From Aphrophora alni (taxonomy: Eukaryota; Arthropoda; Insecta; Hemiptera; Aphrophoridae): a DNA stretch of 64,000 bases. The notes under the pieces are model-generated. The model searched no databases. It was not told where the DNA came from and saw only the letters and a program-made list of their open reading frames with translations. The position numbers and the translations under genes are program-made. The DNA is taken from positions 14,929,092 to 14,993,091 of the forward strand of contig OY740777.1 in the NCBI GenBank assembly GCA_963513935.1. Reading direction: 5' to 3'. This document shows, piece after piece, positions 39,538-50,873 of the stretch; within the stretch, counting starts at the first letter, position 1, and each line of letters opens with the position of its first letter.

Positions 39538-40319
39538 GTACACATATAAAGTTACTTTATCTAGGTGCAAATATAAAGACAGTTGATATGGCTATAGTTA
39601 GTACTTCCGAAATACAAATCGGAAAATTCTCTAAACTCTTACAACAGTAGAGTACTAATACATTCTGAACATAAACACATTTAAAATGTTTATTTCTCCA
39701 CACCTCGTGTACAGATTTAGAACTTGTTTAAATAAAAACATTTAGACGACTGATTGAGTGAAAAAAGACACATCTGATAATAAAATAGTGCTGAAAGGCA
39801 ATAAGTAAAACATTAAATGAAAAAAATTACAAGATTGAAATGAAGTTGTTGACACAATATTACATTTGAATGAAACAGTTTAAGGTAAAGAATTTTAATA
39901 AATATTCGCAGGAACCTTGGCAAAACGAAACGTCCTGCTTTTCAATATTTTGAGAGAATAAATTACTTTGACACTGGGGAACTTGTTTTCTTCCATTGTT
40001 GAAAACTTCTCACATTTTCCAATATTCTTTGTTGGAATTTAAAGATGTTTTGTTATTATAATGCGTTATATTTTATACAGACAGGAATTTAATGGAAGTG
40101 AAAGCATTGTTAGGAAATTATTTTTGATTATATTTATAGGCAATAAATGATTTCAGTAATAACTTGTATTCAATTTACATATTTTAACAGTTTATTGCAT
40201 TTCTTTCTACAATAATGATCTACATCAGTTACTCTTAATATCGTACAAATTTCATTATATCTTATCTAACACATTGCAAACAATTAACAGGAATAATATG
40301 TTTGTTTCTTTTTATAAAG

Positions 40320-40620
40320 CTCATACGACATATTTTATGTGAGCTAAATAAACTTATCTCAGACAAAACCTATATGTGTGTCGATTCTTTGTATTTAATA
40401 CTATAAAAAGAAGATATCACACTATAATATTTAAACAATACTAGTTTATTGGTAAAAAATATTGAATGTGTGTGGATGTGTAAAAAGAGACATTAAATAG
40501 AGGAGCAATGTCGAGTGATATTGTTGCACATTAGATAGTTTCTTAAAAAAAAAGGAATCTTATAACATTCCTTTGTATTTTCATATTTTAAATGATTCGT
40601 AGATGAAACGAAAACTCTTC
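40320..40620 (+). repeat. Local duplicate, copy 2
   Basis: Partner of 38570-38900, same orientation, about 1.74 kb downstream. Confidence 0.85.
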
Positions 40621-40731
40621 ACACATAACCTATAGAATACGTCACAAAAACGTGTCATCCATTGTTTAAAAGTAATTATTTTATATAACAAGCAATTAAG
40701 AGAATAAGTAAACTATTAAACACATAACCTG

Positions 40732-41165
40732 ATATATATATATATATATAGATTTATGTATAAGACCTTTCGAGTGCCTAATGGTACGGGCGACGACCTA
40801 TTGGAGGCCTGGAGTGCTTGAACTCAGGCATTCAAAAGGTCTGTTTTCATACACTAAAACGACCTTTTGTGCCCTCTGTATAAAGCGAAAACGTCGACGA
40901 ACCTTTTGGATGCCTAGAGTGCCTGGCGTGAAATGTACGGGAGACGATATTTTGAAGGCTTATATACGATCAGTTACAAATGCCACCTATTGAAGTCTTA
41001 TACGATCAGTTACAAAAGTAACCTTTTAAAGGCTTTAGTTGACGCCTGTTCCTGTTAATTTCTATTTTCTGATGCCTGTTATCACCATGGTATAAGTCAT
41101 CGTGTTTTATAGACCTTTTGAAGACCTGCTATTATTTAAATAGAACCTTTTGAAGACCTTATGCT
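40732..41165. repeat. TA microsatellite plus 'gacctttTgagtgcctgg' repeat cluster
   Basis: A short (TA)n at 40732-40750 leads into a 400-bp region of irregular copies of 'ccttttgaa/gatgcct', for example 'gacctttcgagtgcct', 'ccttttggatgcctagagtgcctgg', 'gaccttttgaagacct'. 'acgatcagttacaaa' is also repeated (about 40967 and 41003). The reverse complement of the same motif, also next to a TA tract, occurs at 55190-55559. The open frame at 40781-40993 is repeat-encoded. Confidence 0.7.
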
Positions 41166-41575
41166 CTGCAATAAACTTAATTTTGACATTACTTTGTCTG
41201 AAACATTATTTGAGTAAAATTTTGCGTCACATAACAATATTGTATAGTTTTAATACAAAAAAAATTGATTTAATAATTTTGTCATATCACTTACTTTCTT
41301 TCATTAATACTATTGTTTGTCAAATACTAATGAAGTAACTATTTATTTTAAATATAACTAGAGGGTACATAATCCTCTGTTCGCGGTACAACTCCCGTTC
41401 AGCCATTCGTTGTCCTCGTTTTCATAATATAGTTAACAGAATGTTAAAATATGTTACACATTATTAATCAGAAGACGAAAATAGTTACATTTATTTCTAC
41501 AAACAAGTAGGCTACGGTATTTATTTTTTCAAGTTTATAAATAAAACTATATTTTAACTAGTTACCATTTTACTT

Positions 41576-41825
41576 TCACACTATACTATAGTATAGAGAA
41601 AGTATAGTGATCGCAAAAAAAATCGATGATGAGATTTTTGTGGATATACCCGTTTTGGGACCCCCTGAGTCCAAAAAAATGGTTTTTACAAAATGTCTGT
41701 CTGTATGTCTGTATGTATAAAAAGCTAGAGAGAAAAATATTCGATCGATTTCAAACAAATTTGCACCAAGCATGTCAATTAGGCATGCTTTATTTTTGTT
41801 TAAATTTGTTAAATTGTTAAATTTG
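41576..41825 (+). mobile_element. Dispersed repeat with 'gaaagtatagtgatcgc' head and (tctgtatg)n
   Basis: 'agtatagagaaagtatag' + 'tgatcgc' followed by 'gagatttttgtggatat', 'gggaccccctgagtccaaa' and a short 'tgtctgtatgtctgta' run is the layout of a repeat family seen widely in animal genomes, followed by 'cgatcgatttcaaac'. The assignment comes from general resemblance only. Opposed frames at 41576-41848 and 41626-41820 are not genes. Confidence 0.45.
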
Positions 41826-41828
41826 TTT

Positions 41829-42155
41829 AACAACAAAACACACGTCATAGTACTTTTCCCAGCCCTAAAATGTATGTTATACTGTACAGTCCTAATAGTA
41901 GTTATGCGATTAAGCAGAAAAGTGTCTTAAATTAATTCAGCAGCCTAAACAGTTACTTTTGGTAGTGTTGAACAACAAAACACATGTCATAGTACTTTCC
42001 CTAGCCCTAAAATGTATGTTATACTGTACAGTCCTAATAGTAGTTATGCGATTAAGCAGAAAAGTGTCTTAAATTAATTCAGCAGCCTAAACAGTTACTT
42101 TTTGTAGTGTTTAACAACAAAACACATGTCATAGTACTTTTCCCAGCCTTAGGGC
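41829..42155 (+). repeat. 142-bp tandem repeat, about 2.3 units
   Basis: 'aacaacaaaacacacgtcat' and its variants start at 41829, 41971 and 42113, exactly 142 bp apart, with very few differences between units ('agtacttttcccagccctaa', 'gtacagtcctaatagtagtt'). Confidence 0.95.
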
Positions 42156-42570
42156 ATTTACTGTCTGGGCATTGAAAGACAAGAAATTGAGATATTCGGC
42201 AAAATTCACTGGGAAATCCTCACACTTAACAAATATCATAAACCACCTAACTTATAGAAAGGTTTTGAACCCGAACGGCCATAAAGGACCACCGGGTTTT
42301 CACTAATTGGTTCTGTTAAAAGCATGCGTTAATGACAAACCTATAAATATAAGTAAATATGTTTTTTTCACAAACACTCCCGAAATTACACGCCCTTACT
42401 ACATGTAAAAAAAAAAAGTTTGCTAATGGCCACCTTAGGATCGTCACGTTTATGGAAACAGATAATACAAATTTTCCCTAGGCCCTTTAGTGGAACCGAC
42501 CTTATTAATCTATCTTGTTATTTGTGCTTTAGATAATAGTATTAATACATACAACTGCTATATTATAAAT
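42156..42570. other. Transposon-like interspersed sequence, unassigned
   Basis: 'gagcccgaacgg' / 'aacccgaacggcc' occurs at about 42266 and 43087, suggesting parts of one repeat family here and at 43060-43130. No coding capacity. Confidence 0.35.
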
Positions 42571-42575
42571 TGCAA

Positions 42576-42741
42576 ATATACAGGATGCCCTCGAAATCTC
42601 TGGTCCCCTTTTGTGGATTTGTTCCTGGAATCGAGACAAACAAATTTCACAATATAAACATAGGTCAACGGTGCTTACTTTTTCGTCTGTATAACAAATC
42701 CACAAAAGGGGACCAGAGAGTTCGGGGGCATCCTGTATATA
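42576..42741. mobile_element. TA-flanked MITE with 'caggatgcc' inverted repeats
   Basis: The left end 'tatacaggatgccctcgaaa' and the continuing 'ctctggtccccttttgtgga' + 'tttgtt' have a near-exact reverse complement at the right end (to 42741). The element proper is about 155 bp flanked by TA on both sides, as expected of a Tc1/mariner-type target site. No transposase. The two opposed frames (42529-42762 and 42570-42752) simply mirror the inverted repeats. Confidence 0.85.
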
Positions 42742-43759
42742 ATCATATGTAACACAATACAATATAACAATAGTCCCATGTAATGTTTCCAGATTTTTCG
42801 TTGGAATTACAACTTTTTTTACTAGATCCCATTATTCTGTACTGAAGAACAAATTAATTCTTTATAAAAACATAATTTATGGAAAGATTGATTAAGCTAT
42901 GCCTAAACTTGGTCAAGGCTTGTACGAATGTACTAGGATACTTAGATAACTTTTTTTTTTATAATAGATGGCATAACAGTTGAACCCAGCCTATATGTAT
43001 GTATTCACCTTAAAAGTAGGAGGAATTCACTAAATGAAAGTTTTAATAGTAAAATTGAGTGTTGGTGTGGAAAAGTGGGTTTTTTGAGCCCGAACGGTTC
43101 GTCGGAGAAATAACCTAAATAGTAAAATATGTAGGAAATTTTATATTCTTTCATTTTGAGTATGCTAGAGAGGTTATTAAAGAATAGAGAAAACCTGCAA
43201 GAATGAGATTTGTTACCTTTTTTGCATTTTTGTCAATGTTGCGTCACGAAATTTTGTAAGCAAACCTCAGATTCGGATTCAGCACCCCAAAAAACATAGA
43301 GAGGGGAAGAAATAAAAACTACCCTACAACTTTCCTAGTAATCCACCAATGTAATTTGACATATGTACAATTGAACAATATACAAACACATTTTTGTTCA
43401 AATACTAAGAGACGAGCAGCTCAAAAGTTGTAAATTAATAATTTCCAAAATATCAATTTAACAATGAATTTTACTAAACAAGTGCACACTTTGTAGAGAA
43501 GTTGGAGTCCTAAACTTGTGTCCAAAAAAATTAATCTATACTATAAATTAACCATTCTAGTGCGCGCTACAAAGCCGTTACATTTGTTGTTCATTAGTCA
43601 CCTATCACATCCCGCCGGAAATAAGTCGAGTTACGGTAACCCTATATTATGTTCATATTAGGTTAATACCATTCAGTTTTACTCGTTTTCAGTTACATAT
43701 GAATTTGCTTACTTATTCAAATACAGTAGATTAGGTTGTATTAAACGCTTTAATTGTTT

Positions 43760-44330
43760 AGCATACAGGGTGTTTTGCGAGAGTTTGGCACAACTTCAGA
43801 AGATGATAGGGGTCCACCTAAAAAAAATCAAAATTGTTCATATGTACCTAGGGCCAGAAAAGCTTCGTTTTCCAGACATCCGCCATTTTGTTTCTTTTCC
43901 AAAATGATTTATACCTAGAGAACAGTTTGACCGATTCAGTTTGAACTTGGCACAAAGTTTAACCTAACAATGATAGACCCTATATATATACAGGGTGAGT
44001 TTCTACTGACACCATTAACTTCGCCAGTATGTTCTACTCACTAAATGGAATAAAAAAGTTCATATGGACCCATGTCCGATCTCAACCGTTTGGCTGTAGT
44101 CGCGTATTTTGTGTTTTTTTTCAAAATCATGATATTTTGCCTCACTATTTGTTTGAGACATTTAGTGTTTAAGACATTCTCGCTCTTGATCAGAGGACAT
44201 TTTTCGCATATATACTCATGTTCAGAGCACAGTTACTGTCCTCTGAATATTAGGAGGACAGTGTATTCTCATCAAGAGTATATATAACTTACTGTCCCCT
44301 TAACATAAGTTAACATAACACGGATTTTTG
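43760..44330. mobile_element. 'tacagggtg'-ended repeat fragments
   Basis: 'catacagggtgttttgcg' at about 43765 and 'atatacagggtgagtttc' at about 43987 are typical termini of TA-inserting DNA transposon families. Sequence after each ('ccgccattttgtttcttttc', 'gtttgaccgattcagtttga') is also transposon-like. At about 44232-44262 'actgtcctc' faces 'ggaggacagt', a small hairpin. No transposase domain was found. Confidence 0.45.
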
Positions 44331-44639
44331 CAACAAATGCTGCCAACATTGTCTATTCCCCAACATTTTCCCTTCTTCTATACTTTCATTTTTGTTATCT
44401 CCCTAAATTTCTCTCTGCAATTGGCATTAAAAATTTGGTTTATTTTAGTTTAAATCGATGGAAAATAAACAATTAACATCAAATTTTGTATGACGACTTT
44501 TTCTATAGACTTGTGGGTGGAAACACACGATAATATTTTAACTAGACTTTTTTTCTATAGATAAAAAACAATCTAGATTATTTAATACCATATTTATTGA
44601 TTTAGATCATTTATCGAACTAATAAACGCTATTACGCAA

Positions 44640-45350
44640 CTTACCCAGCGCAACATTAATATTAAGACACCGTTTGACCGATCACCATAAAAATCGGCCA
44701 ATATGTTTTTTTTTTCATTTTCCCTAATTATTATAAAACCATAATGTTACTTACCCCAGCCCAACAATAATACTATGACACCGTTTGACAGATTACGAAG
44801 AAAATTTTCAAACTCATTTAACTCATTAATGTAGAATGTTTTTATCTAATTATTATAAACGCTATCATGTTACTTACCCAGTCTAACATTAATACTAAGA
44901 CACTGTTTGACCGATTAACATGAAAATTGGCACACACATGTATTATTTCATGGAGAAGGTTTTTATCTAATTATTATAAACATCAGCTTGTTACTTACCC
45001 AGTCTAACATTAATACTAAGACACCGTATGACCGATTAACATGAAAATTGGCACACACATGTATTATTTCATGGAGAAGGTTTTTATCTAATTATTATAA
45101 ACATCATAATGTTACTTACCCAGTCTAACATTAATACTGAGACACTGTTTGACCGATTAACATGAAAATTAGCACACACATGTATTATTTCATGGAGAAG
45201 GTTTTTATCTAATTATTATAAACATCATCATGTTACTTACCCAGTCTAACATTAATACTAAGACACCGTTTGACCGATTAACATGAAAATTGGCACACAC
45301 ATGAATTATTTTAAGGAGAAGGTTTTTATTGAATTACTATTGGAAACCTC
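44640..45350 (-). repeat. 121-bp tandem array, six units
   Basis: Units marked by 'taacattaatactaagacac' start at about 44651, 44762, 44884, 45005, 45126 and 45247, with spacings of 111, 122, 121, 121 and 121 bp. The last four are nearly identical and contain 'gaccgattaacatgaaaatt' + 'ggcacacacatg'. On the minus strand the array directly follows the Helitron helicase end at 45396, so it probably belongs to the 3' non-coding part of that element. Confidence 0.9.
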
Positions 45351-45395
45351 AAAATATAAGAAGTAAAAGCTTTTTATTGAAAACATTCTAACTAT

Positions 45396-45593
45396 TTAAA
45401 ATTTTTGTTTATACACAAGATTTTTCCTTTTGTTATCTGGGGGTATGTTATACAAATTTTTCGGATTTCCTACTCGAGATCAAGCTACGTATAATTGACA
45501 GTGAGAAAAACAGGAATCTTTGAGACTTATGCCGCAATACTTTAAAGTTTGTCCCTATGGTTTATCTGGCTTATTGTTAATGTGTAACATATG
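45396..45593 (-). mobile_element. Helitron Pif1-type helicase, C-terminal remnant
   Basis: The minus-strand frame reads an 'INNKPDKP' segment (cf. the TINKxQGQTLK block), a stop, then 'GQTLKYCGISLKDSCFSHC' and 'QLYVA', a stop, then 'SRVGNPKNLYNIPPDNKRKN' and 'LVYKQKF' before the terminal stop. This is the end of the RepHel protein of Helitron rolling-circle transposons: the GQTL...FSHGQLYVACSRV block is the last helicase motif. The expected C of ACSR is a stop codon and the G of SHGQ is C, so the copy is dead. Everything upstream of this block is missing. Confidence 0.85.
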
Positions 45594-45828
45594 GGTCTGA
45601 CTTTTTAATCTTACAAAAGTTATCGGCGTAACTTTACATACTCTATAGTGTTTACTTTATTTTTGATTTATCCCTTACATCTAGTAAAACTTGATGGTTT
45701 ATCTGGCTTATTGTTAATGTGTGACAATTGTGTCTGACGTTGTCATCTCGCAAAAAGTTAACGGTTTAACTCTATATACTGTATAGTACTTACTTTATTT
45801 CTGATTTATTACTTGCATCTAGTGGAAA
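45557..45828. repeat. 137-bp tandem duplication upstream of the Helitron remnant
   Basis: 'atggtttatctggcttattg' + 'ttaatgtg' at 45557 recurs at 45694, and the DNA that follows each copy also matches ('actttat.t.tgattta', 'catctagt'). The first copy encodes the start of the surviving helicase segment, so a piece of the helicase reading frame has been duplicated. Confidence 0.8.
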
Positions 45829-45829
45829 G

Positions 45830-47960
45830 GAAGCAAGACTATCGTCACCTTTGAATACGTATTCATTGACTTCATTTAAGTTAAAAATATAAATAAATAA
45901 AAACCAACCCACTCTATAAATATTACATCACATCCTTTTTTTGCCCTATGGTAATCTATTAATAAAAAATTGAAAGACATTTCTACTTTTAAAAAAAGAG
46001 AGATTGAGATTGTAGTTTTTCTTCGTATAAATTTATCTCTATTCAGACAAAATGTGTATATTCTAAAAACACAGTAGAAATGTAAACTTTTTGGAGATAT
46101 TAAAAATATATTATATTACATTGATTAGTATAACATTTATATAATATAAAATTAATTAATAAATATATTGAAATTGCTATTTTAAACGACAAAGGCCTAC
46201 TTAGGAAAATGTATTAACAACCAAATCTATAACTAATTATGAGGGCTAGATACCGAATTTTTACGAAATAATGCTACAAATCTTCTTTCCTTGTAATATT
46301 TAGCATTGACTTGGTGGCCGGTATGTAGTGGCCGGTTGCATAAAAGTCAATCAGATATGATCTATGATCATCGTCCAAATTGATCTAACATCAAGAGTTT
46401 ATGTTTATTATTGAGTATATGTTTAGAGTTTACCTAACATTATATTTTGTTGTATTACTTCATGTTTCATTGATTGTAGACATAAAAATTGACCAAGCTG
46501 CAAAATTAGCAGTCTAGTAGTCGTTCAGGTAGCCTCTGCCCCTAATAAAACAAAGGGGCTACAGTGTGTTGATATATAAAAGAAACTAAACGTTTTGTTA
46601 ACGGTTTTAGACTAATGTCTCCAATGCCTAGTATCTGTTGTCTTTAATGCAGTGCAATTACATTTATACAAAAAATTCAATACAATCAGTATGAAAATAT
46701 TTCAATAATAAAAATTAAATCCAATTTTAATCCTAATCTTTTAAATTTTGGACATTTATATTTCATTATTATTTTAAACACATATTATTGAGACAGTATC
46801 AAATTTCAGCACAATATTTAAAACGCTTAAGTTTCAACTAAAAGTTATCGCACATTAGGACCGTTTAAGGTTATAATTATTATTGTTATGGAATAAATAC
46901 TTCTTTCCACAGAACTTTGGTTTAACCGGAACAGAATGGTCAGGATCGAATTTAAAACCTATATCCTTTTACTAAAAATATTAGGGATTTGTGATTATAG
47001 ATTGCCAAAAAATTACCGTTTACCGTTTTTACATTGAGGTGGATTGTAATAACTGTTATTGATGTACTCAATCGAAAGAAACTGACTTCTAAAACTGTTA
47101 AAAATTATAAATAGCTAGGAAAGAATTCACGACTGACGTAAAAATTTGTCTTTTAAACCGAAAATGTATATCTTTGTTTTCTTTTATATGTGTGTGAATT
47201 TGTAACATAAATAAAACTAAAATTTATTTTAGGAAAGTTTGATAGAAAGGTTTCTACGGTAGTCTTTAATTTATGTTTTCTAAAAATATTGTGACTGACC
47301 ATTACAGCTCTCTCATTATCAGGAAAATATTTTGTCTTAACTGCTATGTTGAGGTTCAGGTAGCCAGGGCGTTGAGACTAACCTAGCCTCTCTTAGTTTT
47401 ATGACACTAAGAGACATTTATATATTTTAAATGAGCCTGACGTTTTATCTTTTCGGGAAAATCATTGTTTTTAAAATTCCTTTAGACTTAAAGAAAGCGA
47501 ACACTATCCCAATTCATATTGCCAACAATTAAAAATAGCGTATGCCTTTTACATTTTAGGAATCTTGATTTTCTTAGTAATAACGATGCCATTTTTTAAT
47601 TAAGATAATTAATATTACTACTGTTACATATTAATTGTAAACAAGTGAATGGATCAAAAAAATAACGAACTTTGTCTAAGAACTGTTTCTTGTTAAATAA
47701 GAAAGTTTGTGTGTATGTATATATTGAAGCACACTTTAAGAGTGTTATATAGGTAAGGATTTTTTTTTAAAGTACTAAATTTAAATTGGATGAGTCAGAG
47801 GTGGGAGGCACAACAAATTACATGACGTTAAAGTTGAAGAAGTCCTGGAAAATATTTCAAAGTTTTTAAACAATAAATCGTACTATAGCTATTCAACAAC
47901 TCGAGCAGAATATTGGAGAACTCAAAAATTCCAATAACTTATTTCAATAACCTATGTATG
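45830..47960. other. AT-rich DNA, no gene seen
   Basis: No supported gene. 'ttcaggtagcc' occurs at about 46523 and 47356 with GC-richer surroundings, hinting at a minor dispersed repeat. Confidence 0.45.
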
Positions 47961-47972
47961 GTCAAAGTTATA

Positions 47973-48266
47973 GGCTTCTTTGGCGCAGAAGGATAGCACT
48001 TTCGTAAAGGATCTTTAATTGTAGTTTCTTATAATTATATTTAATTTTAGCAATAAATGAATTACAGTACTGTAGTTATTAGTTAAAGCACAAATTTGGT
48101 AATTTCCCTAGTTCACAATATTATCCTGAAAACGGAAAAATAGACAGCCAGAGTGAAGTCTAAAGACGACTTTATTTTTATTATATAGAGGAACTATATT
48201 AATCTTTGTTTTTCTAAATCTTAGGTAGTTGGTTCGAATCTAAATCTCGTTATTTTTTTTTTTTAA
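47973..48266 (+). pseudogene. Split tRNA-Arg-like sequence
   Basis: 'ggcttctttggcgcagaagg' + 'atagcac' at 47973 resembles the 5' half of tRNA-Arg(UCU) (typically GGCTCxxTGGCGCAATGGATAGCGC). The matching 3' half 'ggtagttggttcgaatctaa' + 'atctcg' lies about 200 bp downstream (48224-48249) and is followed by a T12 run, as at a Pol III terminator. The T arm pairs over four base pairs. The D stem is mutated and the acceptor ends do not pair, so it is probably a tRNA pseudogene or SINE head interrupted by about 200 bp. Eukaryotic tRNA-Arg(UCU) genes often have introns, but much shorter ones. Confidence 0.4.
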
Positions 48267-50032
48267 TAAGCCTAAAGATTTCAATTTATTTAGGAAAGGC
48301 TATTTATAATACTAAATTAATTAAGATTCTACAAAGAAAGTACGTTTGTTGTTTTTAAGATTCGTGTTAAATAGAACAATGTTGAAAATACAATAATGAG
48401 ACACCGTGAAAATAATAGAGGTTGCAGTTTTACAAGAACAGAAAACCACCCCCCCCCCAGCCCACATCCAAAACAGAATCACGGACGCATGTTATTCACA
48501 ATTATCATCTCATCAGAGAATAAACTATATTTCCGTTCACACAGTTGGTTTGTTCACATGTAAGCCTATAAGGTTACTCATCAACATTTGAAGAATTGTG
48601 TCAGGAAGTAGTTCTTCCTTCATTGGAACACACTGAGCTTGTTAGGAGTGTTACTGAAAAAAACACATCGAGCTTCAACTGAACTAAACTAAGATGTCTA
48701 CAAGGAATTGTTTAATCAAATATTTACACATTTTATCTTTACAAAAAATACTGTTCAGCAATTTGTGAAACACGTAAAAACATTTTGCCTTAAAATAGTT
48801 GATTTTTTTTTTGACAAATTTCTTTATTTATCGAAGTTAAAGAGACCAACAGTGAAAAACGAAATATATTTTATCTAACTTCGTTTTAAGATATGTTAAA
48901 CAATTTGAAGAAAACTGAACAAAAATTACGCGAGCTACTCAATTCGCCAGAGTTTTGAAACCCCAAAAATCGGTTCAAAGCTTTTCCGATTTCTCGATTT
49001 ATTATGGATTTAGTAATTTATATTAAACATTGAATTTAAAAAACGGTTAAATATCATCAGAATTCTTTGACAACTGTATCGAACTCATCCAAAAGAAATG
49101 TTTGTGACAAATAAGTTGAAATTACTCAATCAAACTTCAGAACAATCAAAACTTCAATAGTACAGTTCAATAGAACAGATTAAGTACGACAATATATACA
49201 TTAAATGCTATATAACATGTAGGATAATCCTATCGTGCTTAGTTTTCGAATATCCGCCATTTTTTAAAAATAAAATAACATTATAACTTTAGAAATATAT
49301 ATGATATTGAGTTCAGATTTAATAAACGCATTTTTCATGTAAGGTTTTATACGAGAATTGAAAATGATTTCATTTTAAAATGTTAAAGTCGTATATATTG
49401 AAAACTTGTTAACTTTATAAAACAATTACAAGAGAGTGAAACTTTTATTTGTTAATGACGAACAATATGGTATTTATATTTGTACTGTAGCAGTAAAAGA
49501 ATATATATTTGAACAGAAAAGGGAAAATTGCATCACAAATATTATATAATTTTAACAACAAATAAACTTGTGCTCTATGAAGTAAGAATCGGTTGACATT
49601 TGATGGTTGGAGAACTGAGGGGTTGGTTTTGAGATTGTCTAGATAAACATTTATAGTTAGTTATAGAAATTCGAACAAACAATATTAGGTAGTAGCAAAT
49701 TTAAAAAAAAATAGTAGAAATAGGCTGTGGATATCTAGTTATGACTCACTTATGCTTAGTAAGGAGGGAGTAATGCAACGTTGTCACATGGTGTGTTTTT
49801 TCTACCTGCGCCAATTCACTGTTTATTTTACAGTTGGACACAATATTAATATTTGCCCGGTCGCAAATTTCACTACATTTGTATTCAGGAACTTTACAAC
49901 TATATTTTAAATATTTAATAATGTTTTTAATTGATTAAAAAAATACTATTATTAGGTCTGGAATATGAAAGACAAACGTTTATTTATTGTTTACCTTATT
50001 TTTGAGGGTCACTCAAATTACAAAGTCATACT
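48267..50032. other. AT-rich DNA, no gene seen
   Basis: A C-run (about 11 bp) at 48447. 'atccgccatttttt' near 49253 recalls the transposon-like 'catccgccattttg' at 43867. Frames such as 48406-48591 have no recognised domain. Confidence 0.45.
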
Positions 50033-50116
50033 ATGCCACGTAAAAGTCAGACATTTTTATTTCTAGAAATGAATAGAGGTGTAAGTACGCCTTTGATAAG
50101 TTATGTTGTTTTTCAG

Positions 50117-50236
50117 AGACAAGAACCCTTAGATGCCGAGGATCCCCCAAGAAAAAAAAACAAGTGTTATCCATTTAATTTACCTTTCTTAACGGAATTA
50201 ATTCAACAAATCGGTCGGGAAGAACACCCTGGATAA
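50117..50236 (+). CDS. Possible terminal exon, product unrecognised
   Basis: A strong acceptor with a pyrimidine tract ('atgttgtttttcag') precedes a frame that stays open to a TAA at 50234-50236. The 39-residue peptide begins 'RQEPLDAEDPPRKKNK' and ends 'LTELIQQIGREEHPG': charged, soluble, with a basic cluster and then a possible short helix. An AATAAA follows at 50314-50319, 78 bp after the stop, as in a last exon. The composition is unlike the chance frames of the window. I recognise no family. The frame continues upstream to 50033, but that part has the chance composition. Confidence 0.35.
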   Translation, partial: RQEPLDAEDPPRKKNKCYPFNLPFLTELIQQIGREEHPG

Positions 50237-50313
50237 ATTGTATTGTTTTATATAAACTGTTGTTTCCTAAGTATTATATGGAGAGAAAATTGCACTTCAC
50301 CGTCCAGTAGTTC

Positions 50314-50319
50314 AATAAA
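50314..50319 (+). promoter_or_regulatory. Candidate polyadenylation signal
   Basis: AATAAATAAA downstream of the possible terminal exon. AATAAA is frequent by chance in such AT-rich DNA, so the position relative to the stop codon is the only support. Confidence 0.25.
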
Positions 50320-50873
50320 TAAATGATTTAGGCAACTGAAGACATATGTAAGCTTAACATTCATTTCATCAACCATGATAATTAATCTGGTGATATTCCC
50401 CCTGCTTGTCCAGAATTTAGAATAAATTTAGATAGTACTCAACAAAAAAACCTTTCAAAAAAGTAAAACTTTCGTAAGTATGACCTTGCGTTTTATTCCC
50501 TTTATAAATAAGGCAGCGAAAGCATGAGAAATCATACTGGGGTGGGGGTTGTCTCTGAACACTATTCCAGTGGGCGACATATCACCCCACATTTGATTTA
50601 TTAATAAATTCCTAAATACTACCATCTTGGAAAAGCAATTTTTATTAATAAACCAATAATATAAAATTTATTGAGCATATATTATATTAATAATCATTTC
50701 GAAGTTGTATTATACAAAGACTTGAATATAACTTGCATAATACCTTCAACAACCATAAAATAGTATTTAGATTTTTTTAAAACGTAAGTGAGCAGTTAAA
50801 AATCGAAAATTCAAATTAAAACTTAAAATATTTTTAAAGAAGATAACATGAGCATTATTATTTTATATTTTAT

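Larger units (their letters stand above)
36560..40300 (+). repeat. Segmental duplication block D, copy 2
   Basis: Partner of 20630-23340. It is longer than copy 1 because of an extra segment at about 38240-39550, which holds the poly-A tract and the exon-like stretch at 39421-39537. The match resumes at about 39585 ('agtacttcc.aaatacaaatc') and runs to about 40260. Confidence 0.8.

Noticed and set aside
42529..42762. Opposed frames sharing a 'GPLLWICY'-like and a 'GDQRV'-like segment
   Set aside because: They mirror the inverted repeats of the TA-flanked MITE.
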